Below, in pieces: positions 46,529 through 54,311 of a stretch of 64,000 bases of DNA. The notes beneath the pieces were generated by a model. That model was given only the letters and a program-made list of their open reading frames with translations, did no database searches and had not been told where the DNA came from. The DNA lies in contig NZ_CP095413.1 in assembly GCF_023016285.1 (NCBI RefSeq), positions 1,178,001 to 1,242,000 of the forward strand, written 5' to 3'. Every line of letters begins with the position of its first letter. The first letter of the stretch is position 1. The position numbers were made by a program, and so were the translations under genes. The stretch comes from Muricauda sp. SCSIO 64092. Lineage in GTDB: Bacteria > Bacteroidota > Bacteroidia > Flavobacteriales > Flavobacteriaceae.

Positions 46529-46544
46529 ACCTATGAAATTTCTA

Positions 46545-46625
46545 TTACTGGATCAATTCCAAAGCCAAAAGTATAATCCATCCCAATCCTAAAACATGAT
46601 GGATATCAGGTTTCCTGTTTTTCAT
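46545..46625 (-). CDS. Possible 26-residue membrane peptide
   Basis: ATG at 46625-46623, TAA at 46547-46545. A basic start (MKNRKPDIHH) precedes one hydrophobic stretch (VLGLGWIILLALELIQ), the composition of a single-helix small membrane protein. It lies just upstream of the universal stress gene on the same strand. An internal -7 element for that gene overlaps it. Such a short frame could occur by chance. Confidence 0.3.
   Translation of the reverse strand: MKNRKPDIHHVLGLGWIILLALELIQ
46566..46573 (-). promoter_or_regulatory. -7 element of the usp-SLC13 operon
   Basis: Read leftward, TACTTTTG matches TAnnTTTG, 37 bases before the usp ATG. Confidence 0.5.
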
Positions 46626-46653
46626 TTCATTTTAAAGTTTTCATAACACCATA

Positions 46654-46665
46654 TGATAGATGTCA
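46654..46665. promoter_or_regulatory. Possible CRP/FNR-type site upstream of the DUF2490 gene
   Basis: ATATGATAGATGTCAT contains TGA-N6-TCA, centred 59.5 bases before the DUF2490 ATG, as in the three stronger sites at 51.4, 53.8 and 57.6 kb. The expected -7 box at 46689-46696 (GAACTTGC) fits poorly, so this is a weak candidate. Confidence 0.35.
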
Positions 46666-46718
46666 TTATTTGCAAAAAATATGCGGGGGAACTTGCGCCC
46701 GTTTTTTAACAACATAGC

Positions 46719-47456
46719 ATGGGAAATTCATCAGTGAAACCCCCAAACAGGCTGCGAAGTCTCTTACTCCAAACCTTTTTCCTTTTAGCGATCGTGGGTA
46801 TCCGCGGTCAAGAAAACACCAAGACCGATATTGGTAGCTGGATGGTGTTCTCCATGGACAACCAACTATCCGAAAAATGGAGTGTACCGGTGGTGGCCAT
46901 TTTATGCTATGAGAATTTGGCCGAACAAACGGAATTTGGGTTTGTCAGGACGGGAGTGACGTATAAAACAAGCCCTACCTTAAAATTAACCCTGGGTACT
47001 GCCTACGTCGACTCACAGCCTTTGTACCATCATGAATTCGAAACCTTGACCACCCAGGTCTGGGTCTATGAGCAAGCCACGATAAAAACGGGAACACTAC
47101 AACATAGGTTGCGGATGGAACATCGGTGGATCGACAAACCCACCGAAAACATCTTTAACACCAGATTACGCTATAGACTTGGTTTTAAACAAAGACTTGG
47201 CACTACCTATTATATTAAATGTACGGACGAACCCTTTTTCAATTTTGATGAACTCTATATTGACCAAAACCGATTTTTTGTGGGTATTGGGAGAAAACTA
47301 GGTAAGGATGTTTCCATGGAGTTCGGGTATTTTAAAACCCATGTGGGCAAAAAAAATTTCGACAGACTAAGGGTAGCCGTGCACTTAAAAACCCTATTCT
47401 TCAAAAGAAATCCGGAGGATCTCACCCAGTCAGATTTTGCTGATTCCTCAAAATAG
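46719..47456 (+). CDS. DUF2490 domain outer-membrane protein
   Basis: 245 residues: a long signal peptide (LLLQTFFLLAIVGIRGQ), then barrel-like strands (DIGSWMVFSMDNQLSEKWSVPVVAILCYENL, FGFVRTGVTYKTSPTLKLTLGTAYVDS, TGTLQHRLRMEHRWID, NTRLRYRLGFKQRLG, FFVGIGRKLGKDVSMEFGYFKTH). This matches DUF2490, a family of predicted outer-membrane proteins of unknown role. Confidence 0.85.
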   Translation: MGNSSVKPPNRLRSLLLQTFFLLAIVGIRGQENTKTDIGSWMVFSMDNQLSEKWSVPVVAILCYENLAEQTEFGFVRTGVTYKTSPTLKLTLGTAYVDSQPLYHHEFETLTTQVWVYEQATIKTGTLQHRLRMEHRWIDKPTENIFNTRLRYRLGFKQRLGTTYYIKCTDEPFFNFDELYIDQNRFFVGIGRKLGKDVSMEFGYFKTHVGKKNFDRLRVAVHLKTLFFKRNPEDLTQSDFADSSK

Positions 47457-47542
47457 GGGCCATAAAATTGGAAACTTGATAAATATCATGTTTTTTCCGG
47501 CATATGAATTCTACTTTTATCAACAAATAAATGTTAAATGTC

Positions 47543-48265
47543 ATGGAAGTCAAGAAAAACCCAAAAGCCGATCTAAATCGAAATAGTGGCCTATATTTTG
47601 TAATTGGGCTGACTATAGTATTGTTTGCCACTTGGCGGATGTTGGAGCACAAAACCTATGTCTCCGATGAAGAATTCGTCAATGTATTGAATGTAATGGA
47701 TGAAATGGATGAAGAAGTGCCCATCACTGAACTCATAAAGACACCTCCACCTCCACCGCCACCAACAACTCCTGATGTGATAGAAGTTGTAGAGGATATT
47801 GAGGAAGTGGAAGAGACCATCATTGAAAGTACCGAGAGTAGCCAGGATACGTTTGTAGAGGAGGTTGTTAGTGTTGATGATGTTGATGTTGGGGAGGAAG
47901 AGGAAGAGATTTTGGTTCCATTTGCGGTTATTGAAAACGTTCCCGTATTTCCAGGCTGTGAAAACCTGGGCAGTGAAGCGGAACGTAAAGCTTGCTTTAA
48001 CCGAAAAATCCAGGAACATATTCAAAAGAATTTTAATTATCCGAAAACTGCCTTGGAAATGGGCATAAGTGGAAGGGTCTTCGTACAGTTCGAAATTGAT
48101 GGAACCGGTAAAGTTTCCGGCATTAGAAAACGTGGACCAGACCGCCTTTTGGAAGAGGAAGCTGTTCGGATCATAGCTTCACTTCCACAGATGAAGCCGG
48201 GAATGCAGCGTGGCCGTCCAGCAAAAGTTGGCTATAGTATCCCTATTAATTTTATGATGCAATAG
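47543..48265 (+). CDS. tonB: Energy transducer TonB
   Basis: 240 residues from the ATG at 47543 (MEVKKNPKADLNRNSGLYFV), the usual Bacteroidota TonB start; an upstream ATG at 47531 adds four residues. A membrane helix (GLYFVIGLTIVLFATW) is followed by TPPPPPPPTTPDVI, an acidic Glu/Asp/Val-rich spacer (about 80-125) and the C-terminal TonB domain (NFNYPKTALEMGISGRVFVQFEIDGTGKVSGI ... PAKVGYSIPINFMMQ). It spans the periplasm and energises TonB-dependent receptors. It is followed by a terminator. Confidence 0.96.
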   Translation: MEVKKNPKADLNRNSGLYFVIGLTIVLFATWRMLEHKTYVSDEEFVNVLNVMDEMDEEVPITELIKTPPPPPPPTTPDVIEVVEDIEEVEETIIESTESSQDTFVEEVVSVDDVDVGEEEEEILVPFAVIENVPVFPGCENLGSEAERKACFNRKIQEHIQKNFNYPKTALEMGISGRVFVQFEIDGTGKVSGIRKRGPDRLLEEEAVRIIASLPQMKPGMQRGRPAKVGYSIPINFMMQ

Positions 48266-48290
48266 CTGGGTTTCCATAACATTCATTTTG

Positions 48291-48324
48291 GCCCCGGAGT
48301 CTTTAAAAGCTTCGGGGCTTTTTT
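48291..48324 (+). terminator. Terminator after tonB
   Basis: GCCCCGGAG and CTTCGGGGC pair (one G-U) around a 10-base loop and are followed by TTTTTT. It overlaps the last bases of the convergent gene by 2 nt. Confidence 0.85.
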
Positions 48325-49516
48325 ATTGCCATGGCGCTTTTTGATAGTCCGTGGCCTTGGAATTGCGTTCCCTGTTTTTTAAGACCAGATGGGTTTTATC
48401 CATCTCCCGGGTCCTGTATCCCAGTAAGTGGAAAAAGGACTTTGCAAAAAATCGGGCAATCCGTTTGTCCACATAAAGCGCATCCTTTTTGGCAGACGCC
48501 CATTTCACCCCTGGCAATAAGGCCAAAAAATCATCAAACCTTAACTTTCTAAGATATTTTGACAACCACAGGAAAAAGTAAGGGATGCTCCTAATAAAGT
48601 AAAAGCCTTCGTAACCCTTATCTTGGTAAAGCGGCATGAACAATTGCCTACTTTTGTCCGTGGTTATTGAAGCGCCTTGGGCCATGGAAATTGTAGTGCC
48701 CTTGGGTACGGTTTGAAAATTGATAAAACCTGGGAGCATTTCAAATTCCTCGCCCTCTTTAATTAGATACTGATAGTAGATTTCAAAGAAACGTTTTGGG
48801 GTCCTGGACTTATTCAGCTTCATCCGCAAGGTCTTGAGCTCTTGCTTGGGCATGGGGCAATACCCGGTGAGCCCCAGGGTATACCAAATAAAGTTTTCCG
48901 CGTTTACGATGGCTTTGATATCGCCATGTTGTCCACTTTCAAAACCAAAGGCCACATAACCCAAATCGTTGATATAACTCAGTAAGGCCCCTGTTAAGTA
49001 CTCTTCAATACCAAGAATACTCGGCAGGGGAAAGTTTCTGGTGAATCTCCGGTTCAACAGGCTATCATTCATGACAATAAAAGGTTCCGTTTCACCGGAA
49101 GTTGTGTGTAAATCAATGAAGTAAAATGGTGGGGAAGCGGTTTCCAAAATCTGATTGATCAAGGTATGCAAAGACAGCATCTCTTTCTCCTCAATACTTC
49201 TGGAAGGCTTTGGCGAGGACAGACTTTCCATTCTATGGGGAAACCATATCCTGTTCAAGTCTTCATCAATAAAACGGGCATCTATGGGCAGTGCCGATAA
49301 ATTACCGGCAATACCAAAAAATTCACCGGAAAAATGGGCCGATCCGTCTTCCATCTCGGAGAAAACATGCTGCAAGGCTTTGACCCCGGCAGGCTCGTTT
49401 CCATGAATGCCCCCAAAAAATACTACCGTTGGGCCTGGAACTTCTCCTTTAATATGGCCAATAATCCTATGCACCTCTTTAGAGGTCCCATTTATTGTTG
49501 TAACAGGTTGGGGCAT
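48323..49516 (-). CDS. Succinylglutamate desuccinylase/aspartoacylase-like zinc hydrolase
   Basis: 397 residues of the M14-like AstE/AspA family. GGIHGNEPAGVKALQHVF gives the first zinc ligands (His-x2-Glu), PIDARFIDEDLNRIWFP the Arg/Asn substrate residues, and YFIDLHTTSGETEPFIVM the third zinc His. A further 150 residues lie beyond the family core (LRKLRFDDFLALLPGVKWASAK). It should cleave an N-acyl amino acid or amide. Its start overlaps the stop of the upstream GCS2-like/CBS gene (TAATG), so the pair is translationally coupled. Confidence 0.88.
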   Translation of the reverse strand: MPQPVTTINGTSKEVHRIIGHIKGEVPGPTVVFFGGIHGNEPAGVKALQHVFSEMEDGSAHFSGEFFGIAGNLSALPIDARFIDEDLNRIWFPHRMESLSSPKPSRSIEEKEMLSLHTLINQILETASPPFYFIDLHTTSGETEPFIVMNDSLLNRRFTRNFPLPSILGIEEYLTGALLSYINDLGYVAFGFESGQHGDIKAIVNAENFIWYTLGLTGYCPMPKQELKTLRMKLNKSRTPKRFFEIYYQYLIKEGEEFEMLPGFINFQTVPKGTTISMAQGASITTDKSRQLFMPLYQDKGYEGFYFIRSIPYFFLWLSKYLRKLRFDDFLALLPGVKWASAKKDALYVDKRIARFFAKSFFHLLGYRTREMDKTHLVLKNRERNSKATDYQKAPWQ

Positions 49517-51363
49517 TAAGAAAAATCTGTTTTACTGAGAATTCCTACCAAAGTATTGTCCAAAACTACCGGAAGACAACCAATTTTATTTGTTTCCATG
49601 GATGCTAAAGCTAGGGAAACTTCTGATTCTGGCGAAATGGTAATGACATCTTTTATCATAACATCCGACACTACGGTACTCTCAAAATTGACTTCTTTTT
49701 CCAAAGATTCCAAATACCCCCAGGTAAGAAGCCCTGCCAATTCCCCGTGATCATTTTCCACCGGGATATGATGGATTCCATTCCATTCCATAATGGCCTT
49801 TGCCATACTCACATAGTCATCCTCATTCAGTTTCAACAGATGGGTGGTCATTAATTCCTTGACCAATCTAGGGGTGCGTTTAACCTTTTCCAGATGAATA
49901 TCTTCCCACTTATGGATGGGAAGGTTATTGGTCTGATTCTCCACCATTTTCTTGGTCAATAGCACGAGTGACTTATCCGTTTTGAACTTTTTCTTCAGTT
50001 TTCTTAGGTTGGCCACCTGCCACTGCTCCCCCGTCCTGCCTTTGGTCCTGGCCTCAATTATGCCCAAAAGACGTTCTACGTCCTCATCATCCACACCACA
50101 TCTATGTAGCCCCTTATAAGCGATGGGCAAAAGTTTGTTCAAAACCAATTTCTTGGCGGTATACGATTCACCGCACCAGGAAAACAAGGTCTCTTTTCCA
50201 GATCTCGCAGCCTTGATAAAATTGGTTTTCGCAGCCTTAAAATCCATTTGGGATGGCATATCATCAAAGGCTTTTGGACGACCCTTCATCAATCCAACCC
50301 AAAAAGCAAAGTTTGCTATCTCGTCCAATACGGAAGGCCCGGAAGGGATATATCTATTTTCGATTCTAAGATGGGGCTTCCCATTGCCAACACCATAGCA
50401 GGCCCTGTTCCACCGATAGACCGTTCCATTGTGCAAACAAAGTGCAGGCAGTTTGGGTATCTCCCCATTGTTCAACTTTTCAAGGGAATTCTGCTCAATG
50501 GGTTTGGTCAATAATATACGGTGTTTGGAAATATCCTGCTTAAATATTTCCGCCACATCGCCTTTTTCCCAATGGTCCCCAAAGCCGACCCTTGGCGTTT
50601 GATTACGAAGGGCCGAGGCCGTTTTTCGGGTATCCAGACTTTGTTGGAACAAGGCTATCCTGGTTTCTTTCCATAACTCCCTGCCCATGAGCAGTGGAGA
50701 GTTGCAGCAGACCGAAAGTACGGGGCCAGCTATGGCCTGGGCCCAGTTATAGCTTTGCACAAAATCGTGCGAAGGTATCTGAAGGTGCAATTGGAAGCTT
50801 GTATTACAGGCCTCAAACATCACGGAATCATGTCTTAGGAACAGTTCATCCACCCCACGGATTTTGAGATTAAAATCGCCTCCCTTATAGGTTTTTAGCA
50901 TTTCATTCAATGCAAAATACCGTGGTATGGGGGTCAAATGATCCAGTCCAACCTCCTTTTTACCAATGGTGGGCAAAATTCCGGCCAGCAATAGTTTTGC
51001 ATTCAATCCCTTCGCCTTTTTAGCTGCCTTTTCAAGTAATCTACGCAATTGGTCCTCAACCAATGAAAAACAATTCCCTTTTAGTTCAAAGGGATCCAGG
51101 TTGATCTCAATATTATAACTTGCTAATTCAGTAGTAAAATGCGCATCATTGATAGCATCCAACAATTCCAGGTTCACCCCAAACGGCCTATAGTCCTCAT
51201 CTATAAGACAGAGCTCCTGTTCTGCTCCAATACGAACGATATCATCTTCAAAAAGCCCTCTTTCCAGTAAAAGCTCAAGTGCCTTAATATCGTCTATTAA
51301 ATGTTGTACAAAGGCCATTCGTTCCACAATGTCCTTCGTATTGTTTTTAATCATTTCTCCCAT
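49516..51363 (-). CDS. GCS2-like carboxylate-amine ligase fused to CBS domains
   Basis: About 615 residues from the ATG at 51363-51361; the frame is open to 51417. The N-terminal two thirds resemble the glutamate-cysteine ligase 2 / YbdK family: IVRIGAEQELCLIDEDYRPFGVN, YNIEINLDPFELKG, FQLHLQIPSHDFVQSYNWAQAI, NGKPHLRIENRYIPSGPSVLDE. The C-terminal part has a CBS pair (MTTHLLKLNEDDYVSMAKAIMEWNGIHHIPV and VVSDVMIKDVITISPESEVSLALASMETNKIGCLPVV), which usually binds adenine nucleotides. It probably ligates an amine to a carboxylate under nucleotide control. It is coupled to the aspartoacylase-like hydrolase, which could reverse or process its product. Confidence 0.82.
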   Translation of the reverse strand: MGEMIKNNTKDIVERMAFVQHLIDDIKALELLLERGLFEDDIVRIGAEQELCLIDEDYRPFGVNLELLDAINDAHFTTELASYNIEINLDPFELKGNCFSLVEDQLRRLLEKAAKKAKGLNAKLLLAGILPTIGKKEVGLDHLTPIPRYFALNEMLKTYKGGDFNLKIRGVDELFLRHDSVMFEACNTSFQLHLQIPSHDFVQSYNWAQAIAGPVLSVCCNSPLLMGRELWKETRIALFQQSLDTRKTASALRNQTPRVGFGDHWEKGDVAEIFKQDISKHRILLTKPIEQNSLEKLNNGEIPKLPALCLHNGTVYRWNRACYGVGNGKPHLRIENRYIPSGPSVLDEIANFAFWVGLMKGRPKAFDDMPSQMDFKAAKTNFIKAARSGKETLFSWCGESYTAKKLVLNKLLPIAYKGLHRCGVDDEDVERLLGIIEARTKGRTGEQWQVANLRKLKKKFKTDKSLVLLTKKMVENQTNNLPIHKWEDIHLEKVKRTPRLVKELMTTHLLKLNEDDYVSMAKAIMEWNGIHHIPVENDHGELAGLLTWGYLESLEKEVNFESTVVSDVMIKDVITISPESEVSLALASMETNKIGCLPVVLDNTLVGILSKTDFS

Positions 51364-51451
51364 AAGGAGCTTCTTTTTAACAAATCTAACGATCCGTAGG
51401 CGTTGAAAACATGACAATTATCAGCCTAGAGGCTTTGAAAATATGCCGAAA

Positions 51452-51494
51452 TGACATTTATCATATTTTCTTTGGTTGAACGCCGATACTTTTG
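51452..51494 (+). promoter_or_regulatory. CRP/FNR-type activated promoter of hemN-usp
   Basis: ATGA-CATTTA-TCAT (TGA at 51452-51454, TCA at 51461-51463; centre 51457.5) lies upstream of TACTTTTG (51487-51494). The centre-to-box distance is 29.5 bp, placing the dyad at about -42 from the probable start site, a class II activator position. No TTTG -33 element is needed or seen. The hemN ATG is at 51513. Confidence 0.75.
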
Positions 51495-51512
51495 GAAGTA
51501 TATTGAACAGGT

Positions 51513-52871
51513 ATGTGCAATTTAACGAGCAAATATAATGTTCCCGGCCCGCGTTATACCAGTTATCCAACTGTCCCGTACTGGGATGGGGATTATTTCT
51601 CCGGTAAAAAATGGAAGGAAAGTGTAAGGCAACGCTTTGACGAGTCTGGGAAAGAAGGCATAAGTGTTTATATCCATCTCCCCTTTTGTGAAAGTATGTG
51701 CACTTTTTGTGGTTGCCATAAAAGGATTACCAAAAAACATGAGGTGGAAGCACCTTATATCAATACACTACTTAAGGAATGGGTACTTTACCGGGATATT
51801 CTTGGGAAAAAACCTTTGATCAAGGAACTGCATCTTGGTGGAGGAACACCCACTTTTTTTTCACCGGAAAACCTGACCCGCCTCATCAATGGTATATTTA
51901 GGTTTGCCGATAGGGCCCCCGACGCCGAACTAAGCTTTGAAGGCCACCCGAACAATACGACCAAAGCACACTTACGGGCCCTCTACGATCTGGGATTTAG
52001 AAGGGTTTGCTTTGGTGTACAGGATTATAACGAAAACGTACAGTTGGCCATAAATCGGATACAACCTTTCGAAAAGGTGAAGTCCGTAACGGAAATGGCA
52101 AGGGAGGTTGGTTATACCTCCGTTGGGCACGATTTGGTCTATGGATTGCCATTCCAATCCGTGGATGATGTGAAGAACACCATTGAGCATACCAACATAG
52201 TAAGGCCCGATCGTATCGCCTTTTATAGCTATGCCCATGTTCCCTGGCGAAAGGGAAACGGACAACGCGGATACCTGGATAGTGACCTTCCCAATACGGA
52301 GGATAAAAAACTGCAGTATGAAATTGGGAAACAGTGGTTGTTGGCCAAAGGCTACAAGGAAATTGGAATGGATCATTTTGCGGTGGAATCGGATGACCTT
52401 TACCTAGCCATTAAGAAAGGGACCCTACACCGGAACTTTATGGGATACACCCCTTCCAAAACCCAGTTAATGATTGGACTTGGGGCAAGCAGCATAAGCG
52501 ACAGTTGGCATGCTTTTGCCCAAAATGTGAAGAGTATTGAAGAATACCAACATTTAATTGCTCACGATATTGTTCCTGTGTATCGCGGACATATTTTGAA
52601 TGATGAGGACAAATTGATCCGCAAACACATTTTAAATTTAATGTGCCACTTTAACACCTCTTGGGAAGTTGAACAGACCCAACATTTGGACTTTGGCCAC
52701 ATTATGGACAACTTGCGCGAATTGGAGACGGATGGATTGGTCCGTATGGGTTCCAATAGCATTGAAGTTACTGAAAAAGGAAGACCATTCATTAGAAATA
52801 TAAGTATGGCATTTGATCTAAAATTACACCGAAAGCAGCCGGAAACCCGCCTGTTTTCCATGACTGTCTAA
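51513..52871 (+). CDS. hemN: Oxygen-independent coproporphyrinogen III oxidase (radical SAM)
   Basis: 452 residues, HemN proper. It shows KYNVPGPRYTSYPTVPYWD, the cluster motif CESMCTFCGCHK (Cys59, Cys63, Cys66, plus Cys68), ELHLGGGTPTFFSPENLTRLI, SFEGHPNNTT and FGVQDYNENVQLAINRIQPF. It decarboxylates coproporphyrinogen III without oxygen, allowing haem synthesis under anoxia. It is preceded by a CRP/FNR-type promoter. A usp gene follows at 37 bases. Confidence 0.98.
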   Translation: MCNLTSKYNVPGPRYTSYPTVPYWDGDYFSGKKWKESVRQRFDESGKEGISVYIHLPFCESMCTFCGCHKRITKKHEVEAPYINTLLKEWVLYRDILGKKPLIKELHLGGGTPTFFSPENLTRLINGIFRFADRAPDAELSFEGHPNNTTKAHLRALYDLGFRRVCFGVQDYNENVQLAINRIQPFEKVKSVTEMAREVGYTSVGHDLVYGLPFQSVDDVKNTIEHTNIVRPDRIAFYSYAHVPWRKGNGQRGYLDSDLPNTEDKKLQYEIGKQWLLAKGYKEIGMDHFAVESDDLYLAIKKGTLHRNFMGYTPSKTQLMIGLGASSISDSWHAFAQNVKSIEEYQHLIAHDIVPVYRGHILNDEDKLIRKHILNLMCHFNTSWEVEQTQHLDFGHIMDNLRELETDGLVRMGSNSIEVTEKGRPFIRNISMAFDLKLHRKQPETRLFSMTV

Positions 52872-52908
52872 TCCACCTGTCCATTGATAGGTCCTAAATC
52901 TTATAAAA

Positions 52909-53730
52909 ATGAAAAGTATAATTGTACCCATAGATTTTTCGGAACAATCCGAAGTTGCCCTAAAAGTAGCGGCCAACTTGGCCAAAAAAATTGATTCGGA
53001 ACTGTTTGTGCTCCATATGCTGGAACTTTCCCCTGCCATTATGAGCAGTGGCGAGTATTTGCCCCAAGAGCATATTGTCCACCTAATGAAGCTTACGGAA
53101 AAACGTTTTTCGGAATTTCTGGCCAAAGACTATTTAAAGGGCGTAAACGTTACTCCTATCATTAAGCATTATAAGGTACTTAGCGAAATCAATAGTGTGG
53201 CCGAAAAGCACGAAATTGATTTGATCGTGATGGGATCGCACGGCACGGATGGCCTTCAGGAACTATTTATTGGCTCCAATACGGAACGCGTGGTGCGCAG
53301 CTCCGAAATCCCGGTTTTGGTAGTTAAGGGAGAAGTGGAAAACTTCAAGGCCGAACGTTTTATTTTCGCAAGTGATTTTAAGGAAGAAAGCGTACCAGCA
53401 GTGAAAAAGGCCGTTGAATTTGCCAAATTACTGGGTGCAGAACTTAAACTGGTATACATCAATACACCCGCAGATGCCTTTCTAAGTACGGAAGATGCCT
53501 ACAGTCGTATTTCCAAATTTTTGAATATCGCCATGTTGGGATTGGAAGTCGATATCTATAACGATTATAGCGTTGAAAAAGGTGTCCTGAATTATGCAGA
53601 ATCCAATGCTGCCGATTTAATTGGAATACCAACGCATGGAAGGCAGGGACTTTCCCACTTTTTTATGGGAAGTATTGGAGAGGATATTGCCAACCACAGT
53701 AAAATACCTGTGGTTACCTTTAAACTATAA
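52909..53730 (+). CDS. Universal stress protein, two UspA domains
   Basis: 273 residues. The first domain is KSIIVPIDFSEQSEVALKVAANLAKKID with LIVMGSHGTDGLQELFIGSNTERVVRSSEIPVLVV, where GSHG-x9-GSNTE is the ATP-binding type. The second is RFIFASDFKEESVPAVKKAVEFAKLLG with LIGIPTHGRQGLSHFFMGSIGEDIANHSKIPVVTF. It lies 37 bases after hemN, so it shares the anaerobic promoter. A strong terminator follows. Confidence 0.94.
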   Translation: MKSIIVPIDFSEQSEVALKVAANLAKKIDSELFVLHMLELSPAIMSSGEYLPQEHIVHLMKLTEKRFSEFLAKDYLKGVNVTPIIKHYKVLSEINSVAEKHEIDLIVMGSHGTDGLQELFIGSNTERVVRSSEIPVLVVKGEVENFKAERFIFASDFKEESVPAVKKAVEFAKLLGAELKLVYINTPADAFLSTEDAYSRISKFLNIAMLGLEVDIYNDYSVEKGVLNYAESNAADLIGIPTHGRQGLSHFFMGSIGEDIANHSKIPVVTFKL

Positions 53731-53755
53731 CTAACTAAACTGAGTATTTTTAGGA

Positions 53756-53784
53756 CCCTTGCTGTCATGACAGCAAGGGTTTTT
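53756..53784 (+). terminator. Terminator after hemN-usp
   Basis: A perfect 12-bp palindrome CCCTTGCTGTCA/TGACAGCAAGGG is followed by TTTTT. Confidence 0.9.
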
Positions 53785-53810
53785 AAAAAAGGATATTTTT
53801 ATCTTTTATA

Positions 53811-53853
53811 TGATAAAAGTCAGTTTTTCCCTTCCGTATACCCCCTACTTTTG
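53811..53853 (+). promoter_or_regulatory. CRP/FNR-type activated promoter of the copper-receptor unit
   Basis: ATGA-TAAAAG-TCAG (TGA 53811-53813, TCA 53820-53822; centre 53816.5) and TACTTTTG (53846-53853) are 29.5 bp apart, the same as at hemN and nos. The box ends 16 bases before the ATG at 53870. Confidence 0.7.
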
Positions 53854-53869
53854 AAGCGTGAAACAGCTT

Positions 53870-54232
53870 ATGGCCATACCGCTCATTTTTATCATGATGG
53901 TAAAACCGTTATGGCCCATAGCAGAATACATTATCAATTACGATTATATCGTCACCAACCTCTGTGAAAACAAAAACAGGCCCCAACTGGAATGTGATGG
54001 CAAATGCTATTTATCCAAAATGTTGGCCGAAGAATCCAGAAACAATCACAAGAATCCATTTGGTGAACTGCAAATGCTGGAAATCCCATTGCTATTGCCA
54101 ATTGGTATCACTTCTAATTTTATTGATTTTGAAATAAGGGCCCATCATAAGAACAATCCGATTGGATTTTCGCAAAACTTGCGTGCCCTTCTTCTTGTGT
54201 TCAAGATAATTCACCCCCCTGAGCTGTCCTAA
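53870..54232 (+). CDS. Small protein with CDGKC motif next to a copper receptor
   Basis: 120 residues from the ATG at 53870. A GTG at 53858 is also in frame but lies only 4 bases from the -7 box. A hydrophobic N-terminus (AIPLIFIMMVKPLWPIAEYIIN) acts as signal or anchor. NLCENKNRPQLECDGKCYLSKML then gives three cysteines including a C-x3-C pair, a plausible Cu(I) site. The C-terminal half has no recognisable domain. It is first in a unit with the OprC/NosA-like receptor (79-base gap). I recall similar CNGKC-type proteins beside copper receptors in Bacteroidota, but the function is not assigned. Confidence 0.7.
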   Translation: MAIPLIFIMMVKPLWPIAEYIINYDYIVTNLCENKNRPQLECDGKCYLSKMLAEESRNNHKNPFGELQMLEIPLLLPIGITSNFIDFEIRAHHKNNPIGFSQNLRALLLVFKIIHPPELS

Positions 54233-54311
54233 AAACCGAAACCCGGTACCAGTCCCTTAGGCGACATAAAGCCTAAACTACTCGGAACAGTCGAATTATC
54301 AAATAACAATA

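Noticed and set aside
51418-51463. The hemN CRP/FNR site also driving the leftward GCS2-like gene
   Set aside because: The leftward sequence at the expected distance (TAGGCTGA) is not a TAnnTTTG box.
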